NCBI RefSeq assembly: GCF_030269765.1
Contig: NZ_BSTX01000003.1
Location: 186,001-250,000 of the forward strand
Direction of reading: 5' to 3'
From: Actinorhabdospora filicis
Lineage (GTDB): Bacteria > Actinomycetota > Actinomycetes > Mycobacteriales > Micromonosporaceae
DNA length: 64,000 nt
Shown in pieces: positions 1 through 8,980 of this stretch (its first letter is position 1; every line of letters starts with the position of its first letter). A program made the translations under genes and the position numbers. Under the pieces are notes generated by a model. The model saw nothing but the letters and a program-made list of their open reading frames with translations. It was not told where the DNA came from and did not search any database.

Positions 1-1912
1 CCAGCGGCGTGCGCAGGTCGTGGGAGACGGCCGCCAGCAGCGCCGTGCGCATCTTGTCGGCCGCCGCCACCGGGCGCATCGCCGCCGCCTGCGCCGACAG
101 CCGCTCCTGCCGCAACGCCACCGCCGACTGCACCGCGAAGGCCTCCACGATCCGCCGGTCGGACGCCGGGAGCGTCCGCCCCCGCAGCGCCAGCGACAGC
201 TCGTCGCCGACCGGGATGTCGGTCTCGGCCGCGCCCGGGGACGTGCACGGCTCGCCCACGCACGCCACCACCCGCCAGTCGTTGGGGTCGCGGCGCTCGC
301 CGGGGCCCACGCCGGGCTCGGGGCCCAGCTCCAGCAGCGTCACCGAGGTCAGCCCGAAGGTCTCCCGGACCTGCTCCAGCAGCGCCTGGAGGGGATGGTC
401 GCCGCGCAGGACGCTCCCGGCCAGCGCCGCCAGGGTGTGCGCCTCGGCGCGGGCCTGCGCGGCCTGGGCGGTCTTGCGCGCCGAGATGCCGACGATCACC
501 GCCACCAGCACCGCCATCAGCACGAACAGCAGCAGGTTGAACAGGTGCTCGCGCGTGGCGATCGTGAGCGTGTTGTACGGCTGGACGAAGTAGAAGTCCA
601 GCAGCGCGAACCCGGCCAGGGAGGCCACCAGCGCGGGCCAGATGCCGCCGATGAGCGCGATGAGCAGCGTCGCCGAGAGGTAGACCAGCAGGTCGGTGGT
701 CAGCGACAGGTCGTCGCGCCAGGGATGCATGATCGCCGTCAGCGCCGGCAGCCCCAGGACCGTGAGCGCGAAACCGGCGATCATCCGCATCCGCGAGATC
801 GCCCCCGGCAGGCCCGTGCGGCGGGAGCCGCGCCCGACCTTCTCGTGGGTGACCAGGTGGACGTCGATGGAGCCCGACTGCGCGGTGGTCGTCACGCCCA
901 CGCCCCGGGAGAACAGCTGCGCGGCCCGTCCCCGCCGCGACGCCCCCAGCACCAGCTGGGTGGCGTTGACGCCGCGCGCGAAGTCCAGCAGCGCCTGCGG
1001 GATGTCGTCGCCGACGACCTGGTGGTAGGTGCCGCCCAGGCTCTCCACCAGCAGCCGCTGGCGCGCCAGGTGCCGCGTGGAGCCGGTGCCGTTGAGGCCG
1101 TCGCCACCGGCCACGTAGACCGCCTGGAGGTCGGCGCCCGAGCGGGCCGCGATGCGCGCGGCGCGGCGGATGAGCGTGTCGCCCTCCTCGCCGCCCGACA
1201 GCGCCACCACCACGCGCTCGCGCGCCTCCCACGTCTCGGAGATGTCCTTGTCGCGGCGGTAGGCGGCCAGCTGCTCGTCGACCTTGTCGGCCAGCCACAG
1301 CAGCGCCAGCTCCCGCAGCGCCGTCAGGTTCCCCACCCGGAAGTAGTTGGACAGGGACGCGTCGATCTTGTCCGGCGGGTACACGTTGCCGTGCGTCATC
1401 CGCCGCCGCAGCGCCTCCGGCGTCATGTCCACCAGCTCGACCTGATCGGCCCGGCGGACCACCTCGTCGGGGACCGTCTCCTGCTGCGGCACGCCGGTGA
1501 TCTTGGTGACCACGTCGTTGAGGGACTCCAGATGCTGGATGTTCACCGTCGACAGCACGTCGATCCCGGCGTCCAGCAGCACGTCGATGTCCTGCCAGCG
1601 CTTCTCGAAACGCGAACCCGGCACGTTGGTGTGGGCCAGCTCGTCGACCAGCACGACCCTCGGTGCCCGCGCCAGGACGGCGTCCAGGTCGAACTCGGTG
1701 AACGACGCCCCCCGGTACTCGATCGTGCGGCGCGGCACGATCTCCAGATCGCCGATCATCGCGCCGGTGTGCTCCCGGCCGTGCGTCTCGACGAACCCGA
1801 CGACCACGTCGGTGCCCCGGGACGCCCGCCGGTGCGCCTCCTCCAGAGCCGCGTACGTCTTGCCGACGCCGGGGGCGGCCCCGAGGTAGATGCGAAGCTG
1901 ACCGCGTGCCAT
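1..1912 (-). CDS. kdpD: KdpD osmosensitive K+ channel histidine kinase (3' end outside window)
   Basis: Membrane sensor kinase that, with KdpE, activates kdpFABC under K+ limitation. The protein starts MARGQLRIYLGAAPGVGKTY, carrying the Walker A-like loop of the N-terminal KdpD domain. The cytoplasmic DELAHTN motif follows, then a universal-stress-protein-like domain, about four clustered membrane segments near residues 385-490, and a GAF-like region. The reading frame reaches the window edge exactly in the H-box (VSHDLRTPL), so the dimerisation and ATPase domains and probably kdpE lie to the left. The ATG at 1912 is the only start that gives the complete KdpD N-terminus. It lies 58 bases downstream of kdpC on the same strand, so it is probably part of the operon. 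Family assignment is secure. Confidence 0.95.
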   Translation of the reverse strand, partial: MARGQLRIYLGAAPGVGKTYAALEEAHRRASRGTDVVVGFVETHGREHTGAMIGDLEIVPRRTIEYRGASFTEFDLDAVLARAPRVVLVDELAHTNVPGSRFEKRWQDIDVLLDAGIDVLSTVNIQHLESLNDVVTKITGVPQQETVPDEVVRRADQVELVDMTPEALRRRMTHGNVYPPDKIDASLSNYFRVGNLTALRELALLWLADKVDEQLAAYRRDKDISETWEARERVVVALSGGEEGDTLIRRAARIAARSGADLQAVYVAGGDGLNGTGSTRHLARQRLLVESLGGTYHQVVGDDIPQALLDFARGVNATQLVLGASRRGRAAQLFSRGVGVTTTAQSGSIDVHLVTHEKVGRGSRRTGLPGAISRMRMIAGFALTVLGLPALTAIMHPWRDDLSLTTDLLVYLSATLLIALIGGIWPALVASLAGFALLDFYFVQPYNTLTIATREHLFNLLLFVLMAVLVAVIVGISARKTAQAAQARAEAHTLAALAGSVLRGDHPLQALLEQVRETFGLTSVTLLELGPEPGVGPGERRDPNDWRVVACVGEPCTSPGAAETDIPVGDELSLALRGRTLPASDRRIVEAFAVQSAVALRQERLSAQAAAMRPVAAADKMRTALLAAVSHDLRTPL

Positions 1913-1970
1913 GACCACGATGGTCCCTCACTCTCACCTCGGAGCCGCCCCGAAGGCGGCCGAATGTCGG

Positions 1971-2867
1971 CTAGCTCGCGTACGGACGCGCTTTGTCGAG
2001 CGCCAGGTTCAGCTCGACGACGTTCACCGCGGGCTCGCCCATGAACCCCAGGAACCGCCCGGTGGTGTTGTCCTCGATGAGCTTTTCCACCGCCGTGACG
2101 TCCATGCCCCGCTCCTTGGCGATCCGCTTCGCCTGGAGCTCGGCGTAGGCGACCGAGATGTGCGGGTCCAGGCCCGAGCCGCTGGCGCTGACCGCGTCGG
2201 CGGGCACCGCCGGGTCGGCCGGGGCGTCACCGCGGATCGGCGTGACCAGCGCCTTGGCGTAGTCCTCACCGAACTTCGCGCACTCGACCGTGACGCCCTC
2301 ATAGGTCGCCATGAACGGCGCCGGCGTGCTCGCGCAGTCCTCGTTCAGGCTCACCACGCGGGTGATCGCCCCGGTCAGGCCCTCGGCGCGGAACACGCCC
2401 AGGACCGCCCCGACACCGGCGTCGGTGCAGTACGGACGTGAGCCGTCCACGCCCTCGCGCTCGCCGATTTCGACGCTGCGGGCGCAGACCTGCGTGAGCA
2501 GGCTCGGCGCCCCCGACTCCTCTGGATTGGCGGGGTCGGCGAGGGTGTCGACGATGTTCTCCGGGCCGAGGTTGGACGCGCCCGAGGCGAGCGGGTCGTA
2601 GCCGTCCCCGGCGGCCGAGGGACGCGACTGGAAGTACTGCTTGAGCGCGGCGCCGTCGGCGTCGGTGTAGGCCTGCCCGATCAGCGAGGAGCCGATCACG
2701 TTGCCCTTGTCGTCGTAGATCAGCGAGCCGTCGGCCTTGTCCTTGAGGCCGGGGATCTGGCCGATGGCGACCATCAGCAGCGGGTAGGCCAGGCCGAGCA
2801 GGAGGGTGAAGACCAGCATCGCCCGCAGCGCGGCCAGGTGGGAGGAGATCCAGTTCGGGAGTCGCAT
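1971..2867 (-). CDS. kdpC: KdpC, K+-transporting ATPase subunit C, enlarged by a ~110-aa insert
   Basis: Single-span accessory subunit that stabilises the KdpFABC complex. The N-terminal membrane segment (about residues 14-36), the SLIGQ motif near 61-65, the YF.SRPSA region near 78-84 and the C-terminal SGSGLDPHIS motif identify KdpC. The protein has 298 aa where about 190-200 is usual. The extra sequence, roughly residues 105-218, splits the conserved core and holds four cysteines (C128, C147, C178, C196) on the extracytoplasmic side, which could form two disulfides (inference). Start ATG lies two bases after the kdpB stop, consistent with translational coupling. Confidence 0.95.
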   Translation of the reverse strand: MRLPNWISSHLAALRAMLVFTLLLGLAYPLLMVAIGQIPGLKDKADGSLIYDDKGNVIGSSLIGQAYTDADGAALKQYFQSRPSAAGDGYDPLASGASNLGPENIVDTLADPANPEESGAPSLLTQVCARSVEIGEREGVDGSRPYCTDAGVGAVLGVFRAEGLTGAITRVVSLNEDCASTPAPFMATYEGVTVECAKFGEDYAKALVTPIRGDAPADPAVPADAVSASGSGLDPHISVAYAELQAKRIAKERGMDVTAVEKLIEDNTTGRFLGFMGEPAVNVVELNLALDKARPYAS

Positions 2868-2869
2868 GG

Positions 2870-4996
2870 CTAAAGCCCCGGAATGAGAGAGATGAGGAGA
2901 TCGATGAGCTTGATTCCCACGAACGGGGCGACGATGCCGCCGACGCCGTAGATCAGCAGGTTGCGGCGCAGCAGCGACGAGGCGCTGGCCGCGCGGTACT
3001 TCACACCCTTGAGGGCGAGCGGCACCAGCAGCAGGATGATGATCGCGTTGAAGATGACCGCGGAGATGATCGCCGAGGTCGGGCTGGACAGGCGCATGAC
3101 GTTCATGGCGTCCAGGCCCGGGTAGACCGCCGCGAAGATCGCCGGGATGATCGCGAAGTACTTGGCGATGTCGTTGGCGATGGAGAAGGTGGTCAGCGCG
3201 CCGCGCGTCATGAGCAGCTGCTTGCCGATGGCCACGATCTCGATGAGCTTGGTCGGGTCGGAGTCCAGGTCGACCATGTTCCCGGCCTCCTTGGCGGCCG
3301 AGGTGCCGGTGTTCATCGCGACGCCGACGTCGGCCTGGGCCAGCGCGGGGGCGTCGTTGGTGCCGTCACCGGTCATGGCGACCAGGCGCCCGCCGTCCTG
3401 TTCTTTCTTGATCAGCTCCAGCTTGTCCTCGGGGGTGGCCTCGGCGAGGAAGTCGTCGACACCGGCCTCCTTGGCGATGGCCGCGGCGGTCAGGGGGTTG
3501 TCGCCGGTGATCATCACCGTGCGGATGCCCATCGAGCGCAGCTGCGCGAAGCGCTCGGCCATGCCCTCCTTGACGATGTCCTTGAGGTGGATGACGCCCA
3601 GGACCTCGGCGTCGTGGCCCGCCTTGTGCTCGGCGACCAGCAGCGGCGTGCCACCGGCGTTGGAGATCCGGTCGACCAGTTCGGTGACCTGACCGTCGGG
3701 GTTGCCGCCGTTGTCCTTGACCCACTGGATCACCGAGGCCGAGGCGCCCTTGCGGATCTCGTGGAGGCCGTGCTCCTCGGCCAGGTCCACGCCCGACATG
3801 CGGGTCTGGGCGGTGAACTCCACCCACGTGGCGTGCGAGAGCTCTCCGGCGGAGCGCTCGCGCAGGCCGTAGGTCTCCTTGGCGAAGACCACGATGGAGC
3901 GGCCCTCGGGGGTCTCGTCGGCGAGGCTGGACAGCTGGGCGGCGTCGGCCAGGCGGGCCGCGGCGACGCCGGGGACCGACAGGAACTCACTCGCGCGGCG
4001 GTTGCCGTAGGTGATGGTGCCGGTCTTGTCCAGCAGCAGCGTGTTGACGTCGCCGGCGGCCTCGACGGCGCGTCCGGACATGGCCAGGACATTGCGCTGG
4101 ACGAGACGGTCCATGCCCGCGATGCCGATCGCCGACAGCAGCGCGCCGATCGTGGTGGGGATCAGGCACACCAGCAGGGACACCATGACGATGCCGGTGA
4201 CGCCGCTCGCGTTGAGAACCTCGGTGTCGGGCGCCGCCGCCATCCAGTCCTTGGAGAAGATCGCCACGGGCTGCATGGTCACGGTGGCCATCAGGAAGAT
4301 GATGGTCATCGCGGCCAGGAGGATGTTCAGCGCGATCTCGTTGGGGGTCTTGCGCCGGTTGGCGCCCTCCACCAGCGCGATCATGCGGTCCAGGAAGCTC
4401 GCTCCCGGCTCCTGGGTGATCTTGACGACGATCCAGTCGGACAGCACCTTCGTGCCGCCCATGACCGCCGAGCGGTCGCCGCCCGACTCGCGGATCACCG
4501 GCGCGGACTCACCGGTGATGGCCGACTCGTCGACGCTGGCGATGCCGGTGACGACGTCGCCGTCGCCGGGGATGACCTGCCCGGCCTTGACCAGCACGAG
4601 GTCGCCGCGCTGGAGGCCGGGGGCGGCCACCTCGGTGACCGTGATGTCCCTGGGCGAGGTGATGGCCGAGGAGGCGACCTTGTAGGCGATGGTGTCGGTC
4701 TTGGCCTTGCGCAGGCTGTCGGCCTGCGCCTTGCCGCGGCCCTCGGCGATGGCCTCGGCGGCGTTGGCGAACAGGACCGTCAGCCACAGCCAGACGGTGA
4801 TGATCCACGCGAAGGCGGAGGGGTCGGCGATGGCCAGGACGGTGGTGAACACCGCGCCGATCTCGACGATGAACATGACCGGGTTGCGCCACATCAGGCG
4901 CGGGTCGAGCTTGCGGAGGGCGTCGGGGGTGGACGCCAGCCACTGCTTGGGGTCGAGCAGCCCGTTCTTGGAACCGGCCGCCGTAACGTTCGACAT
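2870..4996 (-). CDS. kdpB: KdpB, P-type ATPase catalytic subunit
   Basis: P-type ATPase subunit that powers K+ uptake by KdpA. 708 aa, normal length. It carries TGES in the actuator domain (161-164), the phosphorylated Asp in DKTGT (D323), TGDN and the MTGDGTND hinge motif, with the expected membrane segments. The ATG at 4996 (MSNVTAAGSK) follows an AAAGG-type ribosome binding site. An open frame continues upstream into kdpA in another frame but has no meaning. The gap to kdpA is 14 bases, and kdpC follows immediately. Confidence 0.97.
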   Translation of the reverse strand: MSNVTAAGSKNGLLDPKQWLASTPDALRKLDPRLMWRNPVMFIVEIGAVFTTVLAIADPSAFAWIITVWLWLTVLFANAAEAIAEGRGKAQADSLRKAKTDTIAYKVASSAITSPRDITVTEVAAPGLQRGDLVLVKAGQVIPGDGDVVTGIASVDESAITGESAPVIRESGGDRSAVMGGTKVLSDWIVVKITQEPGASFLDRMIALVEGANRRKTPNEIALNILLAAMTIIFLMATVTMQPVAIFSKDWMAAAPDTEVLNASGVTGIVMVSLLVCLIPTTIGALLSAIGIAGMDRLVQRNVLAMSGRAVEAAGDVNTLLLDKTGTITYGNRRASEFLSVPGVAAARLADAAQLSSLADETPEGRSIVVFAKETYGLRERSAGELSHATWVEFTAQTRMSGVDLAEEHGLHEIRKGASASVIQWVKDNGGNPDGQVTELVDRISNAGGTPLLVAEHKAGHDAEVLGVIHLKDIVKEGMAERFAQLRSMGIRTVMITGDNPLTAAAIAKEAGVDDFLAEATPEDKLELIKKEQDGGRLVAMTGDGTNDAPALAQADVGVAMNTGTSAAKEAGNMVDLDSDPTKLIEIVAIGKQLLMTRGALTTFSIANDIAKYFAIIPAIFAAVYPGLDAMNVMRLSSPTSAIISAVIFNAIIILLLVPLALKGVKYRAASASSLLRRNLLIYGVGGIVAPFVGIKLIDLLISLIPGL

Positions 4997-5010
4997 TGAC
5001 GGGCGTCCTT

Positions 5011-6660
5011 TTAGAAGAGTCCCTCGGCCACCGGGCCGAGCGCGAGTACGGGCAGGAAGGTCAGCGCGACCAGGATCAGCGTGGTGAAGACGACCATGCC
5101 CACGAACAGGGGCTTGTGCGTCGGGAACGTGCCCTCCGACGCCGGGGTGGCCTTCTGCTTGGCCAGCGATCCGGCCAGGGCGAGCACGAAGATGATCGGC
5201 AGGAACCGCCCGAAGAACATGCACAGGCCCAGCGCGGTGTTGAACCAGTCGGTGTTGGCGCTGAATCCGGCGAAGGCCGAGCCGTTGTTGTTGGAGGCCG
5301 AGGCGAAGGCGTAGAGCATCTCCGACAGCCCGTGTGTGCCCTTGTCCTGCATCGACGTCAGGTTGTCGGGTACCGATATGGACGCCGCCAGCCCGATCAG
5401 CACCAGCGCGGGCGTGGTCAGGAAGTACATCGAGGCGAGCTTGATCTCGCGGGCGCCGATCTTCTTGCCGAGGTACTCCGGGGTGCGCCCGACCATGAGC
5501 CCGGCGACGAACACGGTGATCACGGCCAGCACGAGCATGCCGTAGAGACCGGCGCCGACACCGCCGGGCGCGACCTCGCCGAGGAGCATGTTCAGGGTCA
5601 GGACCCCGCCGCCCCAGGCCGAGTAGGAGTCGTGGAAGGAGTCCACCGCGCCCGTGGAGGTGAGCGTGGTCGCGGCGGCGAAGAAGCTGGAGTTGGGGGT
5701 CCCGAAGCGGACCTCGCGTCCCTCCATGGCCGCGCCGATCGCGGTGGGCACGGTCCCGTCGGCGGCGTTTTCGAAACCGACCACCAGCAGGACGCTGGCC
5801 AGCGCGATGACGGCCATGACACCGGCGATCGCCAGGCCCTGGCGCTTGTCGCCGACCATGCGCCCGAAGGTGCGGGTGAGGGCGAAGGGGACGCACAGGA
5901 TCAGGAAGATCTCGAAGAAGTTCGTCCACGAGGTCGGGTTCTCGAAGGGGTGGGCGGAGTTGGCGTTGTAGAAGCCGCCGCCGTTGGTGCCCAGTTCCTT
6001 GATGACCTCCTGGCTGGCCACCGGCCCGCCGGTGATGTGCTGCCCGGCCTGCGTCACCGTCTCGGCGGTCAGGTTCTGCACCGCGCCGCCGATGATCAGC
6101 ACGACCGCGCCGACGATGGCGATGGGCAGCAGGACCCAGATGGTGATGCGGGTCAGGTCCACCCAGAAGTTGCCGAGCCGGTCGGTGAGCTTGCGGGCGA
6201 AACCGCGGACCAGCACGATCGCCACGGCCACGCCGACGGCGGCCGAGACGAAGTTCTGCACCGCCAGGCCCGCCATCTGCACGAGGTGACCCATGGTCGA
6301 CTCGCCCGAGTAGGCCTGCCAGTTGGTGTTGGTGGTGAAGCTGACGGCGGTGTTCCACGACAGCGCCGCCGGGACCTCGGCCATGCCGTTGCTCCAGGGC
6401 AGGTGCTCCTGGAGGCGCTGGAGTCCGTAGAGGAAGAAGATCGACAGGGCCGAGAAGGCCAGCACCGAGCGGGCGTAGCCGCCCCAGGTCTGCTCGGTGT
6501 CGGCCTTGACGCCGACGAGCTTGTAGACGAACCGCTCGGGCGCGCGGTGCTTCTCGCGGGTCACGACCCGGTAGATGTAGTCGCCGAGTGGTTTGTAGAC
6601 GGCGATGAGCGCGACGATCATCGCCGCGATGAAGACGTAGCCGGCAGTGGTGGTGCTCAT
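5011..6660 (-). CDS. kdpA: KdpA, K+-binding and translocating subunit
   Basis: Channel-like subunit of the high-affinity K+ pump, related to the SKT superfamily, with about ten membrane helices and several selectivity-filter loops such as NTAVSFTTNTNWQ and GTNGGGFYNANSAHP. The length of 549 aa is usual. Its ATG shares one base with the kdpF stop (TGATG), implying termination-reinitiation coupling. No defect is seen. Confidence 0.97.
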   Translation of the reverse strand: MSTTTAGYVFIAAMIVALIAVYKPLGDYIYRVVTREKHRAPERFVYKLVGVKADTEQTWGGYARSVLAFSALSIFFLYGLQRLQEHLPWSNGMAEVPAALSWNTAVSFTTNTNWQAYSGESTMGHLVQMAGLAVQNFVSAAVGVAVAIVLVRGFARKLTDRLGNFWVDLTRITIWVLLPIAIVGAVVLIIGGAVQNLTAETVTQAGQHITGGPVASQEVIKELGTNGGGFYNANSAHPFENPTSWTNFFEIFLILCVPFALTRTFGRMVGDKRQGLAIAGVMAVIALASVLLVVGFENAADGTVPTAIGAAMEGREVRFGTPNSSFFAAATTLTSTGAVDSFHDSYSAWGGGVLTLNMLLGEVAPGGVGAGLYGMLVLAVITVFVAGLMVGRTPEYLGKKIGAREIKLASMYFLTTPALVLIGLAASISVPDNLTSMQDKGTHGLSEMLYAFASASNNNGSAFAGFSANTDWFNTALGLCMFFGRFLPIIFVLALAGSLAKQKATPASEGTFPTHKPLFVGMVVFTTLILVALTFLPVLALGPVAEGLF

Positions 6661-6749
6661 CAGAATTTCTCCGGCCAGATCAGGGCGGCGACGAGGAAGA
6701 TCGCGAGGCCGACGGCGATGACCCCGCCGACGATGTTGACCGCGCTCAC
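6660..6749 (-). CDS. kdpF: KdpF, small membrane subunit (29 aa)
   Basis: Single-helix peptide that stabilises the Kdp complex. It reads VSAVNIVGGVIAVGLAIFL and ends in IWPEKF, close to the typical GLxLFxYLxxALLxPEKF pattern of KdpF. It starts at GTG, which overlaps the stop of the preceding micro-ORF by four bases (GTGA), and its stop overlaps the kdpA start. The length and place directly upstream of kdpA match the family. Confidence 0.93.
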   Translation of the reverse strand: MSAVNIVGGVIAVGLAIFLVAALIWPEKF

Positions 6750-6829
6750 AGCTTCTCCACCGCCTTCACCACGAGCGCCAGGACCACAAAGCCCACGACG
6801 GTGATGGCCAGGTACACAAGGTCGGGCAT
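6746..6829 (-). CDS. 27-aa membrane micro-ORF at the head of the kdp operon
   Basis: A short gene with a clear ribosome binding site (AGGAGAAGG, 3 bases before ATG) encodes MPDLVYLAITVVGFVVLALV followed by VKAVEKL, a single hydrophobic helix with a basic/acidic tail. It overlaps kdpF by four bases, so it is translated from the same message and is the first gene of the operon. It is not KdpF, which follows it. Function is unknown; a second small Kdp subunit or a leader peptide are both possible. The ribosome binding site plus the coupled overlap make it likely to be real. Confidence 0.75.
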   Translation of the reverse strand: MPDLVYLAITVVGFVVLALVVKAVEKL

Positions 6830-6851
6830 CGCCTTCTCCTACGAGGGGAAC

Positions 6852-6871
6852 CGCGTCCGTTGACGGACGCG
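6852..6871 (-). promoter_or_regulatory. Perfect hairpin in the kdp leader
   Basis: CGCGTCCG and CGGACGCG form an 8-bp perfect stem with a 4-base loop, 23 bases upstream of the micro-ORF start. It may be a KdpE operator half-site pair or an RNA structure next to the ribosome binding site. The kdp promoter itself was not pinned down. Confidence 0.4.
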
Positions 6872-6991
6872 TTTGCGAGTGAACGTCGCCTTGAGCGCTG
6901 CGTACAGGGGGGATGACGGGCTCCATACGGGGCCCTTGCGCTTCTTGACGGGGCGTTGACGGGGGCGTGACCGGGCCGCCGCGCGGAGATC

Positions 6992-7045
6992 GCAGAGAGA
7001 ATTTTGCAGAAATCTCTTTGCAGAATTCTCTCTGCGGTGTACGGT
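6992..7045 (+). promoter_or_regulatory. Operator and leaderless promoter of the ArsR-like regulator
   Basis: A 44-bp imperfect palindrome occupies 6992-7035, with 12-base perfect outer arms (GCAGAGAGAATT and AATTCTCTCTGC). It also contains a 14-base tandem direct repeat, TTGCAGAAATCTCT at 7004 and TTGCAGAATTCTCT at 7018. A promoter fits inside it: -35 TTTGCA (7017-7022), 17-base spacer, -10 TACGGT (7040-7045), six bases before the ATG at 7052. Binding would block the regulator's own promoter. Whether it also represses the kdp side is unknown. Confidence 0.7.
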
Positions 7046-7051
7046 CATCCC

Positions 7052-7636
7052 ATGAGCAAGCCCGACCGCACCTCCGTCAAGCGCGTCACCGACGCCGCGA
7101 CGCTCAAGGCCATCGCGCACCCGCTGCGCGTCCGGATGCTCGGCGAGCTCCGCATGGAGGGCCCGGCCACCGCCTCCGAGCTGGGCCGCCGCTTCGGCGA
7201 GAGCTCCGGCACCACCAGCTACCACCTGCGGGTGCTGGAGAAGGCCGGGTTCATCGAGGCCGACCCGGAGCAGCCCAATGCGCGTGACAAGCGGTGGCGG
7301 GCGATGCACATGTACACCTCCTGGAAGAACTCCGAGTTCCAGGACGGCAGTGAGGGCGCCGAGTTCGCCCGCGCGATGCGCCGCCGGCAGCTGGAGAACG
7401 TCATCGCCGCCACCGAGCGCTTCGAGGAAGAGGCCGCCACCTGGGGCCCGGCGTGGATGGACGCCGCCGGCCACTCCGACCACGGCGTGCGCCTGACCCC
7501 GGCCGCCGCCGGTGAGCTGATCAAGCGGATCGGCGAGATCGTCCGCGAGTACGAGACCCGCAGCGAGAACGAGCCCGGCGCCGAGCTGGTCCGCGTCTTC
7601 GTCGCCGGGTTCCCCGTCGGCGACACCGACAACTAG
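7052..7636 (+). CDS. ArsR/HTH_20-type winged-helix transcriptional regulator
   Basis: 194-aa cytoplasmic regulator with an N-terminal winged helix: LKAIAHPLRVRMLGELRM, then SELGRRFGESSGTTSYHLRV and LEKAGFIE, the usual ArsR recognition region. The C-terminal half (about 85-194) is helical and probably dimerises or binds a ligand. No metal-site cysteines (CxC) are present, so metal sensing is unlikely. The ATG at 7052 is chosen because a promoter -10 sits six bases before it and no ribosome binding site is seen, as in a leaderless message. An MFS gene follows after 75 bases on the same strand, suggesting drug or metabolite efflux control. Confidence 0.88.
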   Translation: MSKPDRTSVKRVTDAATLKAIAHPLRVRMLGELRMEGPATASELGRRFGESSGTTSYHLRVLEKAGFIEADPEQPNARDKRWRAMHMYTSWKNSEFQDGSEGAEFARAMRRRQLENVIAATERFEEEAATWGPAWMDAAGHSDHGVRLTPAAAGELIKRIGEIVREYETRSENEPGAELVRVFVAGFPVGDTDN

Positions 7637-7711
7637 ACCCCACCGACACCCCACGCGAGGCCGCGCCGGTCATCGCGCGATGCCCCACGCCTTCCAGAGG
7701 GAGCCACCCCG

Positions 7712-8980
7712 ATGCACGACCTCACCGTCCTCCGCCGCCGCTACGTCGCCATCAGCGCGCTCGCCTGGCTCGGCACCAGCCTGCTGATCCCCGTGATGGT
7801 CCTGCTGATGACCGACCGGGGCCTGGACCTGGCCACCATCGGCCTCACCTTCGTCGTCCACGGCATCGTGGTGACCACCCTGGAGCTGCCCACCGGCGGA
7901 CTCGCCGACGTCATCGGGCGCCGGGGTGTGCTGGCGGTCTCGGCGGCGCTGGGGGCGGGCGCGGCGGTGTGGATGATCTTCGCCGGTTCGGCCTGGGAGT
8001 TCATCGCCATCACGGTGATCCGGGGTGTGGCGCGCGCCTTGTCGACCGGCCCGTCCGAGGCCTGGTACGTCGACGCCGTGCACGCCGTCGACAAGAACGG
8101 CGACATCCGCTCCGGGCTGGCCGCCGGGCAGACCGCCGGTTCGTGGATGCTCGGGATCGGCACCGTCGCCGGTGGCGCGATCCCGCTGCTGCCGATCGCC
8201 GGAGCGCTGGCCGCCCCGGTGGTGCTGAGCGCGCTGGGCTACCTGGTGCTGATGGCCGCCGTCATGGTCTACATGAAGGAGGACCGGACGCAGGCGGCCA
8301 CGCCCAGGTTCGGCGAGCTGTTCCGCTCACTGCCGTCCACCATCGCCGCCGGTGTCAGGCTCGGGCTGCGCAACTCCACCCTGGCCCGCGTCATGGCCGG
8401 GATGGCCGCCGTCGGCATCGCGCTGGACTCCGTCGAGCTGCTGGTCCCCGGGCGCGTCGCCGAGCTCACCGGCGACACCGCCACCGCCGCGACCGGCTAC
8501 GGCGTCATCACCATGATCGGCTTCGCGGCCAGCGGCATCGGCTCGGCGATCTCCACCAAGGTCACCCGCTGGACCGGCGGCAGCCCCGGCCGGGCGGCCA
8601 TGACCGGCGTGGCCGTCACGGGCCTGGGCCTGGCGCTGCTGGCCGCCACCGGCTCCATCGGCGGCCCGGCCGGCTACGTCACCATCGGCGGCGGGTACGC
8701 GCTGCTGTTCATCGGCCTGGGCATCGCCGGTCCGGTCCGCGCCGAGATCATGCACAACCAGGTCGGACCCGAGCAGCGCGCCACGGTCGTCTCGGTGCAG
8801 TCGCTGGCGATGCAGGCGGGCGGCTTCCTCTCCGCCCTGGGCTTCCCGTACCTGGTCGCGGCCACCTCCCGGCCGGTGGCCTGGGGCGTGGCGGCCGCGG
8901 TCATCGCCGCCTCGGCGCTGCTCTTCCGCCGCCTGGACGCCGCCGCGTCACAGCCGCTGGAGCCAGCCGTGGCCCGGTAG
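7712..8980 (+). CDS. MFS transporter
   Basis: 422-aa membrane protein with about 12 hydrophobic segments and the MFS loop motif between helices 2 and 3 (GGLADVIGRRG, near residues 62-72). A GGGAG ribosome binding site precedes the ATG. The best guess is an efflux pump for a small molecule sensed by the adjacent ArsR-like protein; the substrate cannot be read from sequence. The C-terminus converges on the nucleotidyltransferase gene with an overlap of 33 bases on opposite strands. Confidence 0.88.
   Translation: MHDLTVLRRRYVAISALAWLGTSLLIPVMVLLMTDRGLDLATIGLTFVVHGIVVTTLELPTGGLADVIGRRGVLAVSAALGAGAAVWMIFAGSAWEFIAITVIRGVARALSTGPSEAWYVDAVHAVDKNGDIRSGLAAGQTAGSWMLGIGTVAGGAIPLLPIAGALAAPVVLSALGYLVLMAAVMVYMKEDRTQAATPRFGELFRSLPSTIAAGVRLGLRNSTLARVMAGMAAVGIALDSVELLVPGRVAELTGDTATAATGYGVITMIGFAASGIGSAISTKVTRWTGGSPGRAAMTGVAVTGLGLALLAATGSIGGPAGYVTIGGGYALLFIGLGIAGPVRAEIMHNQVGPEQRATVVSVQSLAMQAGGFLSALGFPYLVAATSRPVAWGVAAAVIAASALLFRRLDAAASQPLEPAVAR

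Noticed and set aside
2870..6358. An 1162-codon minus-strand frame suggesting an extended KdpB
   Set aside because: The part before 4996 is out-of-frame kdpA. KdpB starts normally at 4996 with its own ribosome binding site.
4996..6804. A 602-codon open frame on the plus strand across kdpA, and others like it throughout
   Set aside because: It mirrors the GC-rich third positions of the true minus-strand genes, is rich in Arg/Gly/His/Val, and has no ribosome binding site or family motif.
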